64,000 nucleotides of DNA from Sitta carolinensis (GCA_032173965.1 CM063299.1:186001-250000); one strand, 5' to 3'. Shown: positions 45,001 through 59,200, counted from the stretch's first letter. The notes: a model not told the origin generated them from the letters alone. Made by a program: numbers and translations.

Positions 45001-48000
45001 GACAGACTGGTTTATTGATTCCAGTGGGACAGTGACACCAATTCTGGGATCGCTCTGCAGTGCATTTCGTACTGTGCCCCAGTGCTGGGATAGGGACCAA
45101 CCCCACCCTGCCCAGTGAGTAGCTATGTGTGCCCAGCTAGGAAATTCTGGAGAAAGCTGGCTGCTCCCAATGGGCTTTCAGGGAGCCCATGTCCTTGTGC
45201 TCACAGCTGAATCCTGGGCATCCCTGGGCGTCCTCATCTGAGTGACTATTTGCCAGCAAACCCCAGTCAGTCAAGCGCAGTCCAGTCCTCTACCCCGGTG
45301 GTTGCTATTGCTGTGCAAACTTCGGTATTTATTGGAAAAGGTTAATGCCAGAATGGTTTGCTTTAGGAAAAGGACATCCCTGTTAAATGGACTGTTCTGC
45401 TTTGAGTAACACAGTGGTGCGGGGGGCGCAGCTGGAGCCTCTCATCATAGCAGGGGGTAGGCTGACCTTGCTGTAGCAGAGCAGCCTTGCTGGCAGGTTC
45501 TTTTTTCCTCCCCTTTCCTTTGGTGAGGATACAAAAGGATGGAGGGTTCTGTGCCAAAGTCAAGATGCTGAGCCCTAGGGAGTTCTGGTTTGGCCCATGC
45601 CCTAATCCTACTGGTCTGATCTTAAGTGTGTGCTTTGATGATCAAAAGGCAGTACAAATATCAAACAGCACTTTGCTAACCCAGGTCTCCAAATACTTTT
45701 TAAAGAGGACAGGAACATGTGAGATGCTTACAGCATGGGTTCAGGGAGCTGGTAGGTGTGGGAAGTCACTGTGCACACCTGAGGCAGGATGGGCACCGAG
45801 GGTGTCTGTGCTGCAAATGCATGAGAATGCCTTCTGCATAGCCAGGAATGGGTTTTGCATAAAAGAGTGGTTCTTCCAGGCATAACCTGGCTATTGTTAG
45901 TATGTAGTCATGCTCAGAGGACCATATGTCCCTGCTTTTGGAAAGTTGTCTAGTCTCTGTTCTTGGAAGCACCTATAAAGTCAGTATGTTGACAGTCATT
46001 TCCTGGTTTGTCACGTGGAGTTAGCTGCCACCCCAATGGGACAGGGAGTTGCTTTTGCAATGATTTTTGGTGCTCCATCAAAATTCGTGGATCTAATTCA
46101 GTTTGTGTCAGGTAAGTATCATCTTTTACAGGTGATTTTCAGCAGAGTCTGTTTTTCACAAAACAATTATTTCAATAAAATCCATCAGTTCATCCCTCCT
46201 GGTACCACTTTGGTCAGCCCCAAAGCTGACCATGGCCAGGCTAATGCCTCTGTTCCTGGCATCTCTGTGGGGATGCCACTGCCAGCACAGCTCAGGGTGG
46301 CCTCAGGAAAGCATCTTGGTGGGGCAGGGAGACGCTCAGCAAGCCCAGGTTGCCTGCAGGCATAAGGGATCCCATCTCTGCTGTCCCCTTTTTGGACAGT
46401 GTACTTACCCCTTCCCCCACCACTCAGGCTGTCTCTTGGTCATGGATGATGGACCCTGGATTTCTACTTAATTTAGTGCCCCTGGTTTTCTGGGTTTGTC
46501 CTTGTACATTTGTCTTATTTTTACACTTGTCCTTAGTAACCTGACCCAGTTTCCACTCTCATGTATTTACTCCCTAAAGCAAACCCCAGAGTCCAAAAGA
46601 CATCAAAGATGGTACATATCCTCTTCCAAATTTGTTGTGAAATTATTGTCTGGAGGCAAATGATAATTTCCTAAGGCTGCAAAAGATTGAGAAAAGCCCT
46701 GTTTCAGATGGCAGCAGCCTCAGCTCTGCAGTAATTGGTGTCTTTGGCCACTCTGCATAAGCTCCCAATGGTTTCTGCTCCCCTTGTTTTTCTGAGCCAC
46801 TGGCTAATAGTCACAGCTTTGGCAGCTATGTGATGCTCCAGCTTTGTCCCTGCACCATGGCCACAGAGGTGTCCTAGGAGAGGTGACACAGAGCCCTCGG
46901 TGCTGCCTTGCCCAATGTGAGGAGCGTTTTAAAGGCTGGGTCCAGAGGGGCAAGGTTAAGAGTCAAATGAGTAAGAGGAAATTTTGCACCAGTGGGAGTC
47001 TCTTACATTGATGTTATTTAAGAAAATATGCAGAGAGAGATTCTCTGTCTTTAAATAGAGTTGCATATTTTATCTATCAAGAGAACAAGTCTGATGTGTC
47101 AGAATATGTAAATATGTTGAGTAGCTCTGAGGCTGGCAAAAGAGCCAATATAAAAAACCCAGATTTGAATCTCCGGCTGCCTCATATCCTCTGCCACAGA
47201 TGCTTACCTCCTTAGGAAATAAAAGATATTGTTTAACACACTCTGAGCTGTCACAGCTAAGTTCAATACCTCCAGTGTCTAGTGCTCCTGGATGTAATTG
47301 GGATGCTGTACATTTTCCTATTCATTACTTGGGAATGATGCTCTACAAAGTCAAGCTGAAAATCAATTGGAAAGCTGACTTCTTCCAACTTCCACAGCTT
47401 CTTTTCTTTTCTTGAAAGTTGAAGTATTTTTCTTGAAGTATTGCAAGAAAATTGCATTGACTGAATCCCTGTGCTTCCCTGTTATATCTTGCTTTCTGGA
47501 TTTGTAGCTGCTTCATCTTATCAGAGTGGAGATTTCATTAGGGAACTTTTGAGAGTTTTTCTTTTAATTAAAGGAAGTATCATACTTTCTTGGTCAAACT
47601 ACAGCTGCTAATTCCCAGCTGTCATTGTGGCATTTGTTTAATTAAGAACAAAATTATCTGCATGACTGGAGAACCATGAGACATGAGACAGATTTTTGAA
47701 CATTTACAGGGTAGGAGCTGTTGCTGGGGTAAATCACCTCCATTTCAGGTCCATGGAAAAAGAGCACCTTCTGCTGGCTGGGGACAGATTGGAGTAGCGG
47801 GAGAGAGAAGAACAATCCCACCTCTTCCTTGGCTCTGAGCTGACAGTCAGGCATTGCTAACCATGCAGATACAGATACCTTCTTATAGACCTCTTCCTGT
47901 CCAAGATGCTCCCTTCACCTTACTCCCATTCTTCAAGACAAAATTTTTGTAGGAAGAAATCCCTACAAAACCCCAAAGAAACCCCCAGAGGTGGGTGAGT

Positions 48001-51000
48001 GGATGCTGCAGGGCTGCTGAGGATGGGGAACAGGCAGCCTGGGAGATGGCCCAGGTGTCCTCTGCCTCTGGCAGCTCCTCGTGTTCACAGGATTCATTTG
48101 GGCACAGGCAGGACTGGCAGGCTGAGCTGGCAGAATCGTGGCACCAGGAGAGTCTGAGATGTTCATCACAGCTGTGCCAAATGGGAAATTCCTAAGTGAC
48201 CCGAGGTGATGATTTCTCATAACCTTCGAGGGTTTTTTTTCTTTTCACTGGATAGACAGAATGGAAAATTGATGAGCGCAAGCCACACTTTTTATCCTGC
48301 TTTTGAGCTGACTGCTGAATCCACTTGATCATAGAGTTGATGTATTGAGTTTGCCCAGATCTTCATTCTCTGCTGTCAGTGTCTGGTTTGTCTTGAAACC
48401 ATCTCCAATAAATTCAAGGCTGTAAAACTATAATAAGACCCCACAGTAACCTCCAGTTCCTTGAATTAAAACATGTTTTCAGAGATTTTTGGAAGGTATT
48501 GATCTTTAGTGTGCTTAATGATCATTATTAACCTCAGAATTATGTAAGGTAAAATGAGAAACAGAAGGAAGGAGGGAGAAACAATGTTTGCACTGCTGAA
48601 CAAGACTGATTGTTCTGGGAAGAGGATCCTGGTCCCTGCTGTCCGATTGTACTGTGGGGTGGGGCCAGAGGGTGCAGGGACAGTAACATAGCCACGGGGC
48701 TTCTGCTGTGAGAGTCCCCTTGGCTTCTCTTCACTGAGCAATCATGTGCCATGGAGGGGCACAGGAATTTAGGCATAATTCTGCTTTGTGACACCCAGTG
48801 GGATGAAAGCAGCAGAGCAGCAAGAGTTGGGGTGCTTGGGGGGCCATTTCCTCCTCTTTTGAGGAGTTTTTAAGGCCTGGAAAGGTATCAACACATTAAA
48901 AATCTCATAACAAGAGGTGAAAAATTCAGAGAAAATTTTACGTGTTAATAAAGGATTTAGCTAAATGTTTGTGTAAATATTTATACTGCACTATACCATT
49001 AGCTTTTCCAGTTAATCTGCTTTCTGTGCTAAGGGCTCAGAGTAAAATATGTTGCCAGAGTAGTTTACAATAAAAATTAGTGCTGTATCTGGCCTATTAC
49101 TCTTCTTCTATAAAAGCTTAAAAAAGATAGATGCAAAATCCCATTTCTGAGGGTCCACTGATCATTTTTCTCTCTTATGGAAAATAAAACCACTAAAAGG
49201 CAACAGAAAGGGCCAGTTTCTGGGAAGTCTGCTTGGTTTGCTTGTCATTTTGCATGGCAAGTTCTATTTGCAAATGGAAAATTCTTAAGAATTTAAAATG
49301 TCACTTAGAGCATCTTCAATTGCCCTGTAGAAGAGTTTGTTCACCTGTCAGCCTTTATAAGCATATGAACATGAATTTCTTTTACTCCTGGGAAATCTTG
49401 TCCAATTCTAACACTTTTCAGTGTGGTTGGTGAGGGGGTAGCCTGAAGTTAAATACAGGAATATATTATTGCATTTGACACTTTTCACAAACATTGTGCT
49501 TAGTGTACTCTGAATATTGAATGCGGGGGACGGGCCCTTCAGCCCACGGATAAACCTGGTTCATGCCAGCAGTCCAGTTAGTACCAGCAGAGCAGCTCCA
49601 GGGGGAGAGACTGCTTCTGCCCCAGAATAATGAGATGCTGCTTCACTGGCATGAGAAGAGTGGAGCACTGGCCCACTGGTCTCTGTGCTCACTCGTGCAG
49701 CAGATACCGACGGCTCTCCAGGTGCTACAGGGCTGGGTCACAGCAGCGCTGAAGATTGAACCTACCAGGGCCCGTGAAAACTCTTCTGTTTTCCACATTC
49801 CCCTCAGTCACAATTACTGGTTGAACGGGAGTAAATGTTTTAACAGAAGAAATGCTGAGACTTATAAAAATCCTGTGTCACGAAATCACCCCAGGTTCAC
49901 TAGAAAGACTTCGTTGTGGCCACAGAAGCATGGGAGGTAAGCAGCCAAGGTAGCTGGAGTGATAGAATACATCCACATGAGACAGAGCACTGAGGGACCC
50001 CAAAACAAGGCACGAAGACATTTTCCCCTCTCTTGTCAGCTGGAGGGACCACCAGTACAAACACCAGAGCACTGTACAGACCTGCTGGAAAGCAAAAGGT
50101 CTTGCTCAGTCTGCCTGGAGCTGGAGTGTCTGGGGAGGGGACAAGCAGGGAAGGATAAAGACAAGGAATTTGTGGCCCCTCAGATTTGAAATGATGACTT
50201 TCTAAATATCAAAATATTCTCAGAAAAGATGCCTTGGCTGCATCCACAGCCTCTTGGTATTGCAGGCTCCCTTGGCATCAACTGTCCTGGTGCAGCCGAG
50301 CCTGCATTCCCACCCCCACGCTCCTGAAGACAGAAAGTGGCTTTCAGTTACCCTGTCTGCACTTCAGAGGGTTAGCCTGCAGATCCTCACAGCAAGAACA
50401 TGCACTAAAACAAATGCTCAGCTTGAGTCCTCACCGAGAGCAAGTCCTGAAGCTGCATCTGCCAAAGGCACCCTATGTTCAGTGCTGGAGGGATCTGTGG
50501 GGCTGGATAAACATGTAACTTAGCAACAACGAGCAAACTGTGCAGGTTTGCAGGGAAATGTCAGAGCACAGGGCTCACATCAGCTCGTCCTTGTGTGAGG
50601 AGATCCTCACTCTGCTGGGGCTGCCCTGGGCAGGGTTCCAGCTCAGCTGGCTGCTGCTTTCCTAGGCTCATTCAGTCACTTCCACTTTCCATGGGCCCTA
50701 TAAAAAGTGATTATGTCCATTTCCTGTCAAAGGGAGCTGTCATGAACAAAACCCTCCGTGTCTTTATGCAGCTCTTTCTCAAAGTAATGAAAGGTCCATT
50801 GAGCCAACAGTGTTGCACCATGTGTCTGCAGGAATTCTTGTAACAGATGTGCTGAGGCTTGGAAAAACTTATTTTAGATAAGCCAAATAATCTTTTCAAT
50901 TATCTTTTGCTGAAAATATTGTATTTTTGTAGGCATTCAAGAGCGTTATGGCATAGAATACCAGCATAATTATCATTATCTTCTCTATTATGTTTGCTGA

Positions 51001-52242
51001 AATATTTTTTGGAGTTGTCAAATATGCAACTATTTTGTTATTTGGGAGGGAGGCTTTAGCAGCTGGATAGTTTATTTCCTGATTGTGCAATTTGATCTAC
51101 ATATTTCCATTTCAAGAAGATTTATCTAAAAGGATGGAAGCAGCAGCTCATACTTATTTATTATGATTATTCCATCATGGTGGGAACAGCTTCCTCAGAT
51201 GGGTCCTGCAGTTCCCAGGGCTGGCATGGCAGGTGCTGGGTGCCAGGGCAGTGTTACCCGTTCCTGGCAGCCTGCTCAACCCCCCTGGCTGGGTGATGCC
51301 ACAGATGGTGTCCAGCATGGATCTGGGCTCTGCTTGCAGGGGGAGCAAGGCTGAGTCCTTGCTTCACAGTGTGTGTGCACATCTCCCTCATCTCCAACCC
51401 AGCTTCTGGAGCGCTGAGCTCCTCATGCTGAAAAACAGGTTTTTCCACAAATTTGGTCATGATGTGCAAGGCTGATGGAAAATCCCTCCAGCTGCTGTTG
51501 CAAAACACCATTCCCCTGAAATGAAGGAAAGTTTTATTGCACCACAAAGCCAGGAGAGAGGATGCATTTACAATTCATTCTGGTTCCTCCAGGAAATTCT
51601 ATTTGGCTCCGGCATGTCAGAGCTGTGACTGCTCGGGGGCTACTGAGACCTGTGAGAGGGGTACTGCATGTGTGGGTTCACAGTCGAGATGGGCGTGAAG
51701 CATTGTGCTTCGGGCATTGGTGAAGCCATTTACTTAAATTATCGCTAAACCTAATGTCACCCCATCTCCTCCACTGCCTGTTATTGAATGCTCCAGCTGG
51801 GTAATCTCATTAGAATTTGTCTCGTTCTCACCTCCGGCAGCAGCCATGTACACAGCCTCACAAAAGGTTATTCACACAATATTGCATGACCTTGATAAAA
51901 GGCTAATTTGATAAGAATTCAATTTAAAATTCCATTTGTACTGACAAACCAGGATTTTATTGATGTCACAAATTTTCAGCTGTAGAAGTGACATTAGGAG
52001 CGGGGCTGCCTTGTTTGCGGGCCTGGAGGTGGACAAGGCGGAGGATTTATATCAAAGGGTCAACGTACCTTGCAGCAGTTTAGTCTAAACGCTTCAGTAA
52101 ACTGTTCATAAGTTCTCTTTCCTTTATTATCCCATTTTTCTTTGCAGTTTACTTAAAGAGATCTTTGCAGTGGCAGGGAGGAAGCAGCGGCTGATAAGGA
52201 AGGCTGTTCCCCTGTGCATTTCAAAGCTCATTTCCTACTTAC

Positions 52243-52560
52243 CCTTTCATCCTTTGGTGTCCACCAGGTTGAGCCAACAGACAGAGCAAATAACCAGGCT
52301 GATGTGCTCTCTGAACGGGGAGGTGCTGTGAGCCCAGCGCCCGCGGTCCGTGCCCCTGGCCGGAGCTGGGAGCGGCGGTGGGCACGGGGCTCGCTGGTGC
52401 AGCGGTGACAGCCCCGGCTGCTGCCGAGCCCCGAGCAGCGCTGCCCGGGCAGCTGCCGCTGCTGCATCCCTCCCGTGACCCCTCCGGACGGGCAGCGCCC
52501 GGGTGAAGGTGGGGCTCTGGTGGCCCGTGGCCAAGGGCGGGCATGGAGGGGCACGGAGAG
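52243..52560 (-). promoter_or_regulatory. CpG-rich patch with a minus-strand consensus donor: candidate distal first exon or promoter
   Basis: The segment at about 52310-52560 is rich in CpG (CGCCCGCGG, GAGCGGCGG, CCGGAGC) within AT-leaning surroundings. On the minus strand it runs into the donor GAAAGG/GTAAGTAGG at 52243/52242. This is the layout expected for a CpG-island first exon. WSCD1, the only minus-strand gene recognised, is a possible owner, which would make the WSCD1 5' intron about 40 kb long. An unrelated non-coding transcript is equally possible. Confidence 0.35.
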
Positions 52561-52867
52561 GAAACAGCAGGTTGCCAGGGGCTCGGGGAGTCAGCGTGTG
52601 AAGGAGAAAACAGCGACTGAAGTCGCAGCAGCCCGTGACCGTGTTCCAGACCCAGCAGGGCTCAGCAGTGTGTCAGTCTGTTGTTTGTAGGAAATGTGTC
52701 AGGGTATGGCAGGGCGGGGGAGCCTGGAAAAGGCAGCTGAAAAAACACTGGTCCAGTGTGGAGACACCCGGAGAGGAGGCGCTGGCACCTGGCAGGGGCT
52801 TCCCCTGGTGTGCGCAGGCTGCTCCCGACAGCCTGGCTGGGACAGGACACGGCCGCAGCGGCCACCT

Positions 52868-53266
52868 GTGTCCCTGCTGGCCACTCGGACACAGCCCGTG
52901 TCCCTGCTGGCCACCCGGACACAGCCCGTGTCCCTGATGGCCACCCCGACACAGCCCGTGTCCCTGATGGCCACCCCGACACAGCCCGTGTCCCTGCTGG
53001 CCACCCGGACACAGCCCGTGTCCCTGCTGGCCACCCGGACACGGACACAGCCCGTGTCCCTGCTGGCCACCCGGACACAGCCCGTGCCCTGCTGGCCACC
53101 CGGACACGGACACAGCCCGTGTCCCTGCTGGCCACCCGGACACGGACACAGCCCGTGTCCCTGCTGGCCACCCGGACACAGCCCGTGCCCTGCTGGCCAC
53201 CCGGACACGGACACAGCCCGTGCCCCGCTGGCCACCCAGACACGGACACAGCCTGTGCCCCGCTGG
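52868..53266. repeat. 30-base GC-rich minisatellite with 35/36-base variants, about 13 copies
   Basis: Each unit starts GTGTCCCTGCTGGCCACC and ends CGGACACAGCCC. Unit starts are at 52868, 52898, 52928, 52958, 52988, 53018, 53054, 53084, 53119, 53155, 53185, 53220 and 53255. The left half is uniform at 30 bases. In the right half many units carry a 6-base GGACAC duplication, and some lack one base in GTGCCC. Long open frames on both strands (193-273 residues, PVSLLATRTQ-type repeats) are artefacts of the periodicity. Confidence 0.97.
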
Positions 53267-56200
53267 TCTGTGTGACACCCGAGGCTGCGGCAGGGTTCTG
53301 TGCCGCCGTTCCCGGTGGCAGGAGGTGGCTCAGAGCAGGACACAGCAGGGGCTCTCCCGCAGGAATGACGAGTCCTGTCCCCTGCTGCCAGAAGCTGCAC
53401 ATCAGCACGCGCTGCACTTGCAGCATCTGGAGAGTCACAGCTCTGCAGCAGATCCGGCATTATAATTACTCTGAGTTAGTACCATGGAAAAATCAAATGT
53501 GCTCTGAAACGAATGACATCCTCAGAAAAAAAAAAAAACAAACTTGCAAAGTAAAAAGCCAGCCTTATCTGACTTAATTTCCTTTTGCTTTGATAGATTT
53601 TGCAATAAATTACTTATTTAATGGATAGCATGAAACATCACACAGTGATATTTCAAACATTCAAATGCCTTGATCATTTAATACTATTTTCCCTTCTTTA
53701 TTATGCCATAGGCAGAATTTTAATTATAATATTTATGCAAATTATGTTTGTATAATCGTATTTGAAAGACTGTGTGGATCAAATTTTCCAGCCAATTTAT
53801 CTAAATACAAGCCTTAAACTTTCCCTTTATCACTGTCACAAACACTCTTCCTCCTAATTTGTCATTTTAGGCACTTCCTATTACATTATCACAGAAGGCT
53901 CAGTGTCATTTGTGGCCTCTAAAAAAGTAGCTCAGGAATCATAGTCAGAAAACCCAAGTCCGTGTTTGTGTACGTGGTGAGTAGAAAATCTTAGCTTTGT
54001 ACGCAAAATTACTTATTTTTTAACTGCTTGGTTTTCTCCTTCCCTGCTGGCTGTCTGAATTCTCAAAAAGCTCACTGCCCCTTCTAAAAGCCTTCCCCCT
54101 TCTCAATCTGCTCAGCACTCCTGGTAAATCCTCCTGTTGGTGTTAGTGGGTGACAGTGTTCGTTAGCAAATGACTGTCTAAATGAGAAAAGCAATTAGGC
54201 AGATTTGTGAAGGACAAAATGTGTATCGATTAATGTAATGATGACACATGCAGAATAATTTTGGACTCAAACAGAAAGTAAAGATCAAAAGGATGGAAAA
54301 AAAACAGGTGTCTTCCAATTAGGGCATAAATCAACAATTAGGAGCTTTCTCTGACTGCCTTTTGAAACTCCTGGCATTAATCACTGCTGCTCTGTGCATA
54401 ATGCTCCAAAGAAAGGAAGCAACCAATATTTTCACATAATTAAAGGAAATTATATATCCAATACCTTTTAATGTGATTAACAATGATAGGATGAAGCTGT
54501 TTAAGAGCAGCAGTTAAGAGGAATATTAGTTGTCATTATGGCTGAGCTAAATATTCAAGGTTATATCTACCCAGCTGTGAATTTGGAAGGTTTGTCTGGT
54601 AGGTAAGATAAAACTCTTCTCTCAGATAATGAAGCAAGAAGTACCTGGGAAAAATCATAATTGGTGCTGTGAAACAGGGCCACAGTAGTATTCATTTACC
54701 AGGAGTCCCTGGGGTGAGGAGTGAATGTGCACAAAATGTCAGTACCCCACAAAGATGCCAATATATAAACCATATTATTCTGCAATAAAATATAGATCCA
54801 CTTCTAAATGCATTATGCAAAAGAAAGAGATGAATGTAGGACTGAGCTGTTCACTTGGTCACAGCCCAGTGCTCTGCCCTGGACTCTGGAAGACAGACAG
54901 AGAAACCAGCCCGACAAGGGTTTTCCCCAGGGCTGTTTTGAGGAGCAGCTGCTGCCCTGGGGAGGCACACCAGGGTAACCCTGAAAGCCACAGGACACAG
55001 AGGGCTGGTGGGTAGACAGACAGACAGACAGACAGACACCTGGCCTGGCTGTTCTGTGGGTCCTCGTGCCCCTCTCTTGTGACCTGTGCTCTGGGCAAGG
55101 AGTGGCCGTGCCCTGGCACTGCCGGGCTCCACAGGCAGCTGCCCTGGGAGGGGGAGAGGCTCACCTGTGCCCTGTGCAGCACACGAGTCTGTAGGGCCCT
55201 GCTGAGGGGAGCTGGGCCAGAACTGCTGCCAGCAGCTCTCCTCCCTGGGGGGAGGCAGAGCATCACCCTCTGCTCTGTGCATCTGACCCTGTGCTAAATC
55301 CCATCCCCATTGCTATCCTCAGCAGGCAGGAGAGAAAGTGTGTCACTAGGTGGAAGTGGACTTATGGACGGTACATTTGTACTGTCTTAGCTGTCTGCAT
55401 GAAGAGACATCACAGAGAGCAGAGCACTGACGTGCATGAAAATTTCTGCTAATGTGGAGTGCACAACAGCACACACATAGATGGGTTTTCATGGTGTTGG
55501 TGGGTGTATTAAATGAAACAGTTAAATCCTGGCACCAGCCCAGTTTTCTGGAGGCATAATTATTGTATGAATGTAAGGACCTGTTAAATTAACTAAGACC
55601 CAGTAGATGAACTATAAATTAAGAACTCCTGTGTGCCCTCTTGTTCTCTGTCTCTGAGAAGGCACCAGTGATGTCACACAGCAGAGTGAGGGCTCCATTA
55701 GAGCTTGTTGTGCTTCAGTGAGGCAAGAGGATGAGTGCGCTGGTAAATCCGGGTTGGAAGATAATTGTGTTCCTGTCTCCAACGTGCAGCAGTGTTATCA
55801 AAATCCTGGGTAATGAGCTGTTCCCCAAGTGACCAGTGTGGAGAGTGTTGCAGCTCCATCTTTGGTGCCCTGAAGGGCTCAGCGAGGAGGATTCTGTCAG
55901 CTCGAAGCAGCACTGGGTGAAGCCATTAACCCCAGCCCTGGCCAGAGGGCGAGCACCTCGGCTGTGTTGGGAACACAAGCAAGGGGCTGGGAAGGAAAGA
56001 GCAGCAGAAGAGCTGTTTCTGCAGGAATGCCTGCTCATGCTGAATCCTAATGACAGCAGCCTAAGTACCAGTGTCTTTTTATTTCCTGGCTTAATTAGGC
56101 AGAACCATACAGCTGATGATTTTTATTTTAATTCAAGCAGAAAGCCTTTCCCCTTGCCTGAAGTGATGCCAGCCCAGTGGCTGGCCGCACAGATGCCAGA

Positions 56201-59200
56201 GTGCTGGTTTGTTTATCCGGACACAAAGCCTCCATGCACTGGGCAAAGATGATCAGGGACTGCAAATCTCCATTTTGAGAAATCTCCTGTGAGTTTCCTG
56301 TTGTCCCTAACATTCTCTGAGTGGAGGACCAGAGTGGACAGCACTCCTGCCCCTGCCCAGCAGTGTGAGGGGCATGTACAAACCTTCTCCCTCCTGCTGA
56401 TGGCAGGCATAAAGGAGACAGATGCCGATGCTGCCCAGAGAGTCCCTCGTGACTGCCTTTGCTCTCCAGGGCTGGAGCAGGTGCAGATGTGCCCCCGAGG
56501 TGACACTGCAGCCACAGGCTGCACCCTGCAGCACCTGGGAGCAGCCCCGCAGGGACCTGCTCTGCCTGGGGACAGCCCTGCGCCAGGCTGCTCAGGATTC
56601 CCCAAAGGTCCCCAGGGTCACTGGAAGCCCTTTCCACCTCTCAGTGTAAAACACCCTGATTGTGTGTCCTTCCAGGAACCACAGCAAAAGGCAGGTGGGG
56701 AAGAGCAAGGGGTGCCTTAAACCTAGAGGCTTCAAGCACCCCGAGTTTTTCTCATGTATTTTAAAATACTCTGTCACCTTAATGATGTTTTGATATGTCC
56801 TACTAAATTACCTTTGCAAACCCTCCACTAAAATTTGGCCTAAAATGATGGAAATCAATTCCTGGATAGTGAAATTTGCCTGTTCCTCTTCTTTTAAGCA
56901 ATTAAATGACTGAGTAATAGATCCATAAATGAACATCTTATTAGCCTAATCCTGAATGGAAGAATACACAAATCAGCCATTTGTTCGGTGGATATCATTT
57001 AAGCTTGCCATCCATCTTAGTCAAAGGAGGTGCCGAGTTTAATTTATCAGTGGCTGGCCAAGAACTCCCAGAGAGGGAAGGGGGGAATAGCAGTCTCCCA
57101 CTGGTGCTCTCCTGCTGTGGATTAGTGTTCCTGTCGTTTAATTGCAAAATACTGAAATATAGGGATTTCTTCAGCCGTGAGCTGTCCTGCTTCTATGGGA
57201 GTAGCAGTGGGGTTAGCAGGAACATGCAATTGTCAAAGCATTGGGCCTGTGCAGTGAGGCAGCCAGGGAAGAGGAGCAAGCCCTTGGGTGAGCACAATGG
57301 GGCAGGTGGCAGAGGTGTGGGAGAGGAGCTGCTACAGGGCTGAGAGCCAGCATGCCTTCAAGCACCTCCTAAGGAGCAGCTCGCCTGGACTCTGTGGTGT
57401 CCTTGACAATGCCTGAAGCTGAGCAAGAGACTTGTGCTCTCTTTAAAACTGACTGATTGAGACATCATTTGGATGCAAAATTTGTCATCAGTATTCATGT
57501 CCTCAGTCTCAGCTAGCTTTTATTCAGCCAGATTTGAAATGATCGGAAATCGGAGAGTGGCAGGTTTTGAGCCAAGACTTACTGGACTTTGCAGAGGTCT
57601 CTGCCTGAGTGGGCCAGAGCCTGGTCATGCGGAGAGTTTGTAGATTTTTATTAAGCTGTGTGCTTAATAAAAGAAGAAGTAGTTGCATAAGAGGGGTGGG
57701 ACAATCACCTTTGCTTAGAGTTGGTAACTCTGAGTAAATCAGTGTGCAGTGGTTCCCCAGAATCAGTACTTCACATCTCTGGTTGCAGTAAGCCCAGAAC
57801 TGTGGCATTAAGCACCTAATTGTCCCATGACTACAGAGCCAGTCTACAACATCCCTGCACCCTCCAGACCCACGCATTCCTTAGCATAAACACACTGTAA
57901 GAGGTGGAGGCTCAGGACACAAGGATGTGCCTATTCCCCAAGCTCACAGCATTCCACAGGGACACTATGGAGAACAGAGCTCTGGTGTGGTTTTAAAGAT
58001 ACCTCTGGAGTTGGGCAGTGCTGGTTGGGTTTGTCGCTGAGTTAAAACCTGGGAGGAACCTGACAGCTGCGGTTTGAGGAAGAAAGCACCTGCTGATGTG
58101 TGCAGTGTGCTGCTCCTGAGCAGCCAGAGTGGTTTAAGCTGTTGAAAACAGGATGAAATCCTGCCGTGGGCTGCGTGTGCTGGGATCAGAGGCGCAGCCG
58201 CAGCGCGACTGCCGAGCTCCCAGCGCCGCTGGGCTCCTCGGTCCTCGAGTGGGTTTAGCAGACAGAACTCAAATCTTAATACAGCTCCTTAATGTTGCTA
58301 ACTGTGTGATTTAGGCTTTTGATCGGCAGAATAGAGTGATCCCGAACACTTTTAATGAACTATATATTTATCTGGGGAGTCATACCGCTTTCATCCTCCA
58401 CACAGCTAATAACCATAGCTCAAAAGAGCCCGCTGGCTCTGCATCTCATTTTCAATTCATGCCTTTTTAAAGGAGATAATCATGGAAAGAAAAATGCAGG
58501 AGTTCGGGGAAATGGCTGTGCTGTGTCCATTAGTGGGAGAGGTGGGCAGGAGGTGGTGAGAGCTGGCTGGATCCTCTGCAAACCCCACGTGGGTCTCTGC
58601 AGCCTCAGAATGGGAAGGGACAGTGGAGGAGGAGCATGGGGACTGCAGGTGACTGTCTGTGACACTCCAGGTGTTCCTGGTCTGTGTGAGCTGTGGGGAC
58701 TATCAGCAGGAAAAGAAACAGAGAACCAGGGCAGTTCATTTCCAGGTCTGAATGCTGCACAGGAGCCACCCAAGCGCCATCCTCCCCTTGCTTTCAGTAC
58801 CACAGCTTTCTTTTGACTTTTCCTTTCTCTCTGAAATTTTTTAGTGGAAGTTAGAAGCTGTTCAAGTCAGGCAAAGGGTTTTAAACCATAATATTAGATC
58901 CACAAAGAGTTATGGAATTACCCTCTTCATTTTTTTTCATTCTAATTCATTGTTGTGCCCAAACTGTCTGTGGAGTCAGGGTAGTTCTTGGCCTGTGTTT
59001 GTAACAAAGACTTGATTTCATGGCAGTGCCACAGGCAGAGTGGGCTGAAATCCCTCCCTGTCCTGAGTAGCCCTGTCCCAGCCATGGTGGCACAGGTGGC
59101 TGCTGGCCACTGGCCTCCTGCACCCCCTCTAGTCTTTCAGAATGGAACAGGAGGTCCAGAGATAGGGGAGGCAATTGCTGCCTCAAGACCATGTCACAGA

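Larger units (their letters stand above)
39496..52242. other. Non-coding region, nothing firmly recognised
   Basis: This stretch holds the A-rich tract at 40695-40757 and the weak exon-like pair at 41984-42018. A plus-strand donor CAG/GTAAGT at 46111/46112 is preceded by an open frame (MGQGVAFAMIFGAPSKFVDL) without a clear acceptor. Frames elsewhere show no recognisable domains. Confidence 0.45.

Noticed and set aside
46015..46111. Plus-strand frame ending at a consensus donor (CAG/GTAAGT)
   Set aside because: The donor is good but no convincing acceptor bounds the segment, and the peptide is not recognised. It is kept only as a note under the plus-strand exon finding.
52662..53577. Open frames of 193-273 residues on both strands at 52.7-53.6 kb
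   Set aside because: They are explained by the 30-base tandem repeat. Both strands are open and there is no unique domain.
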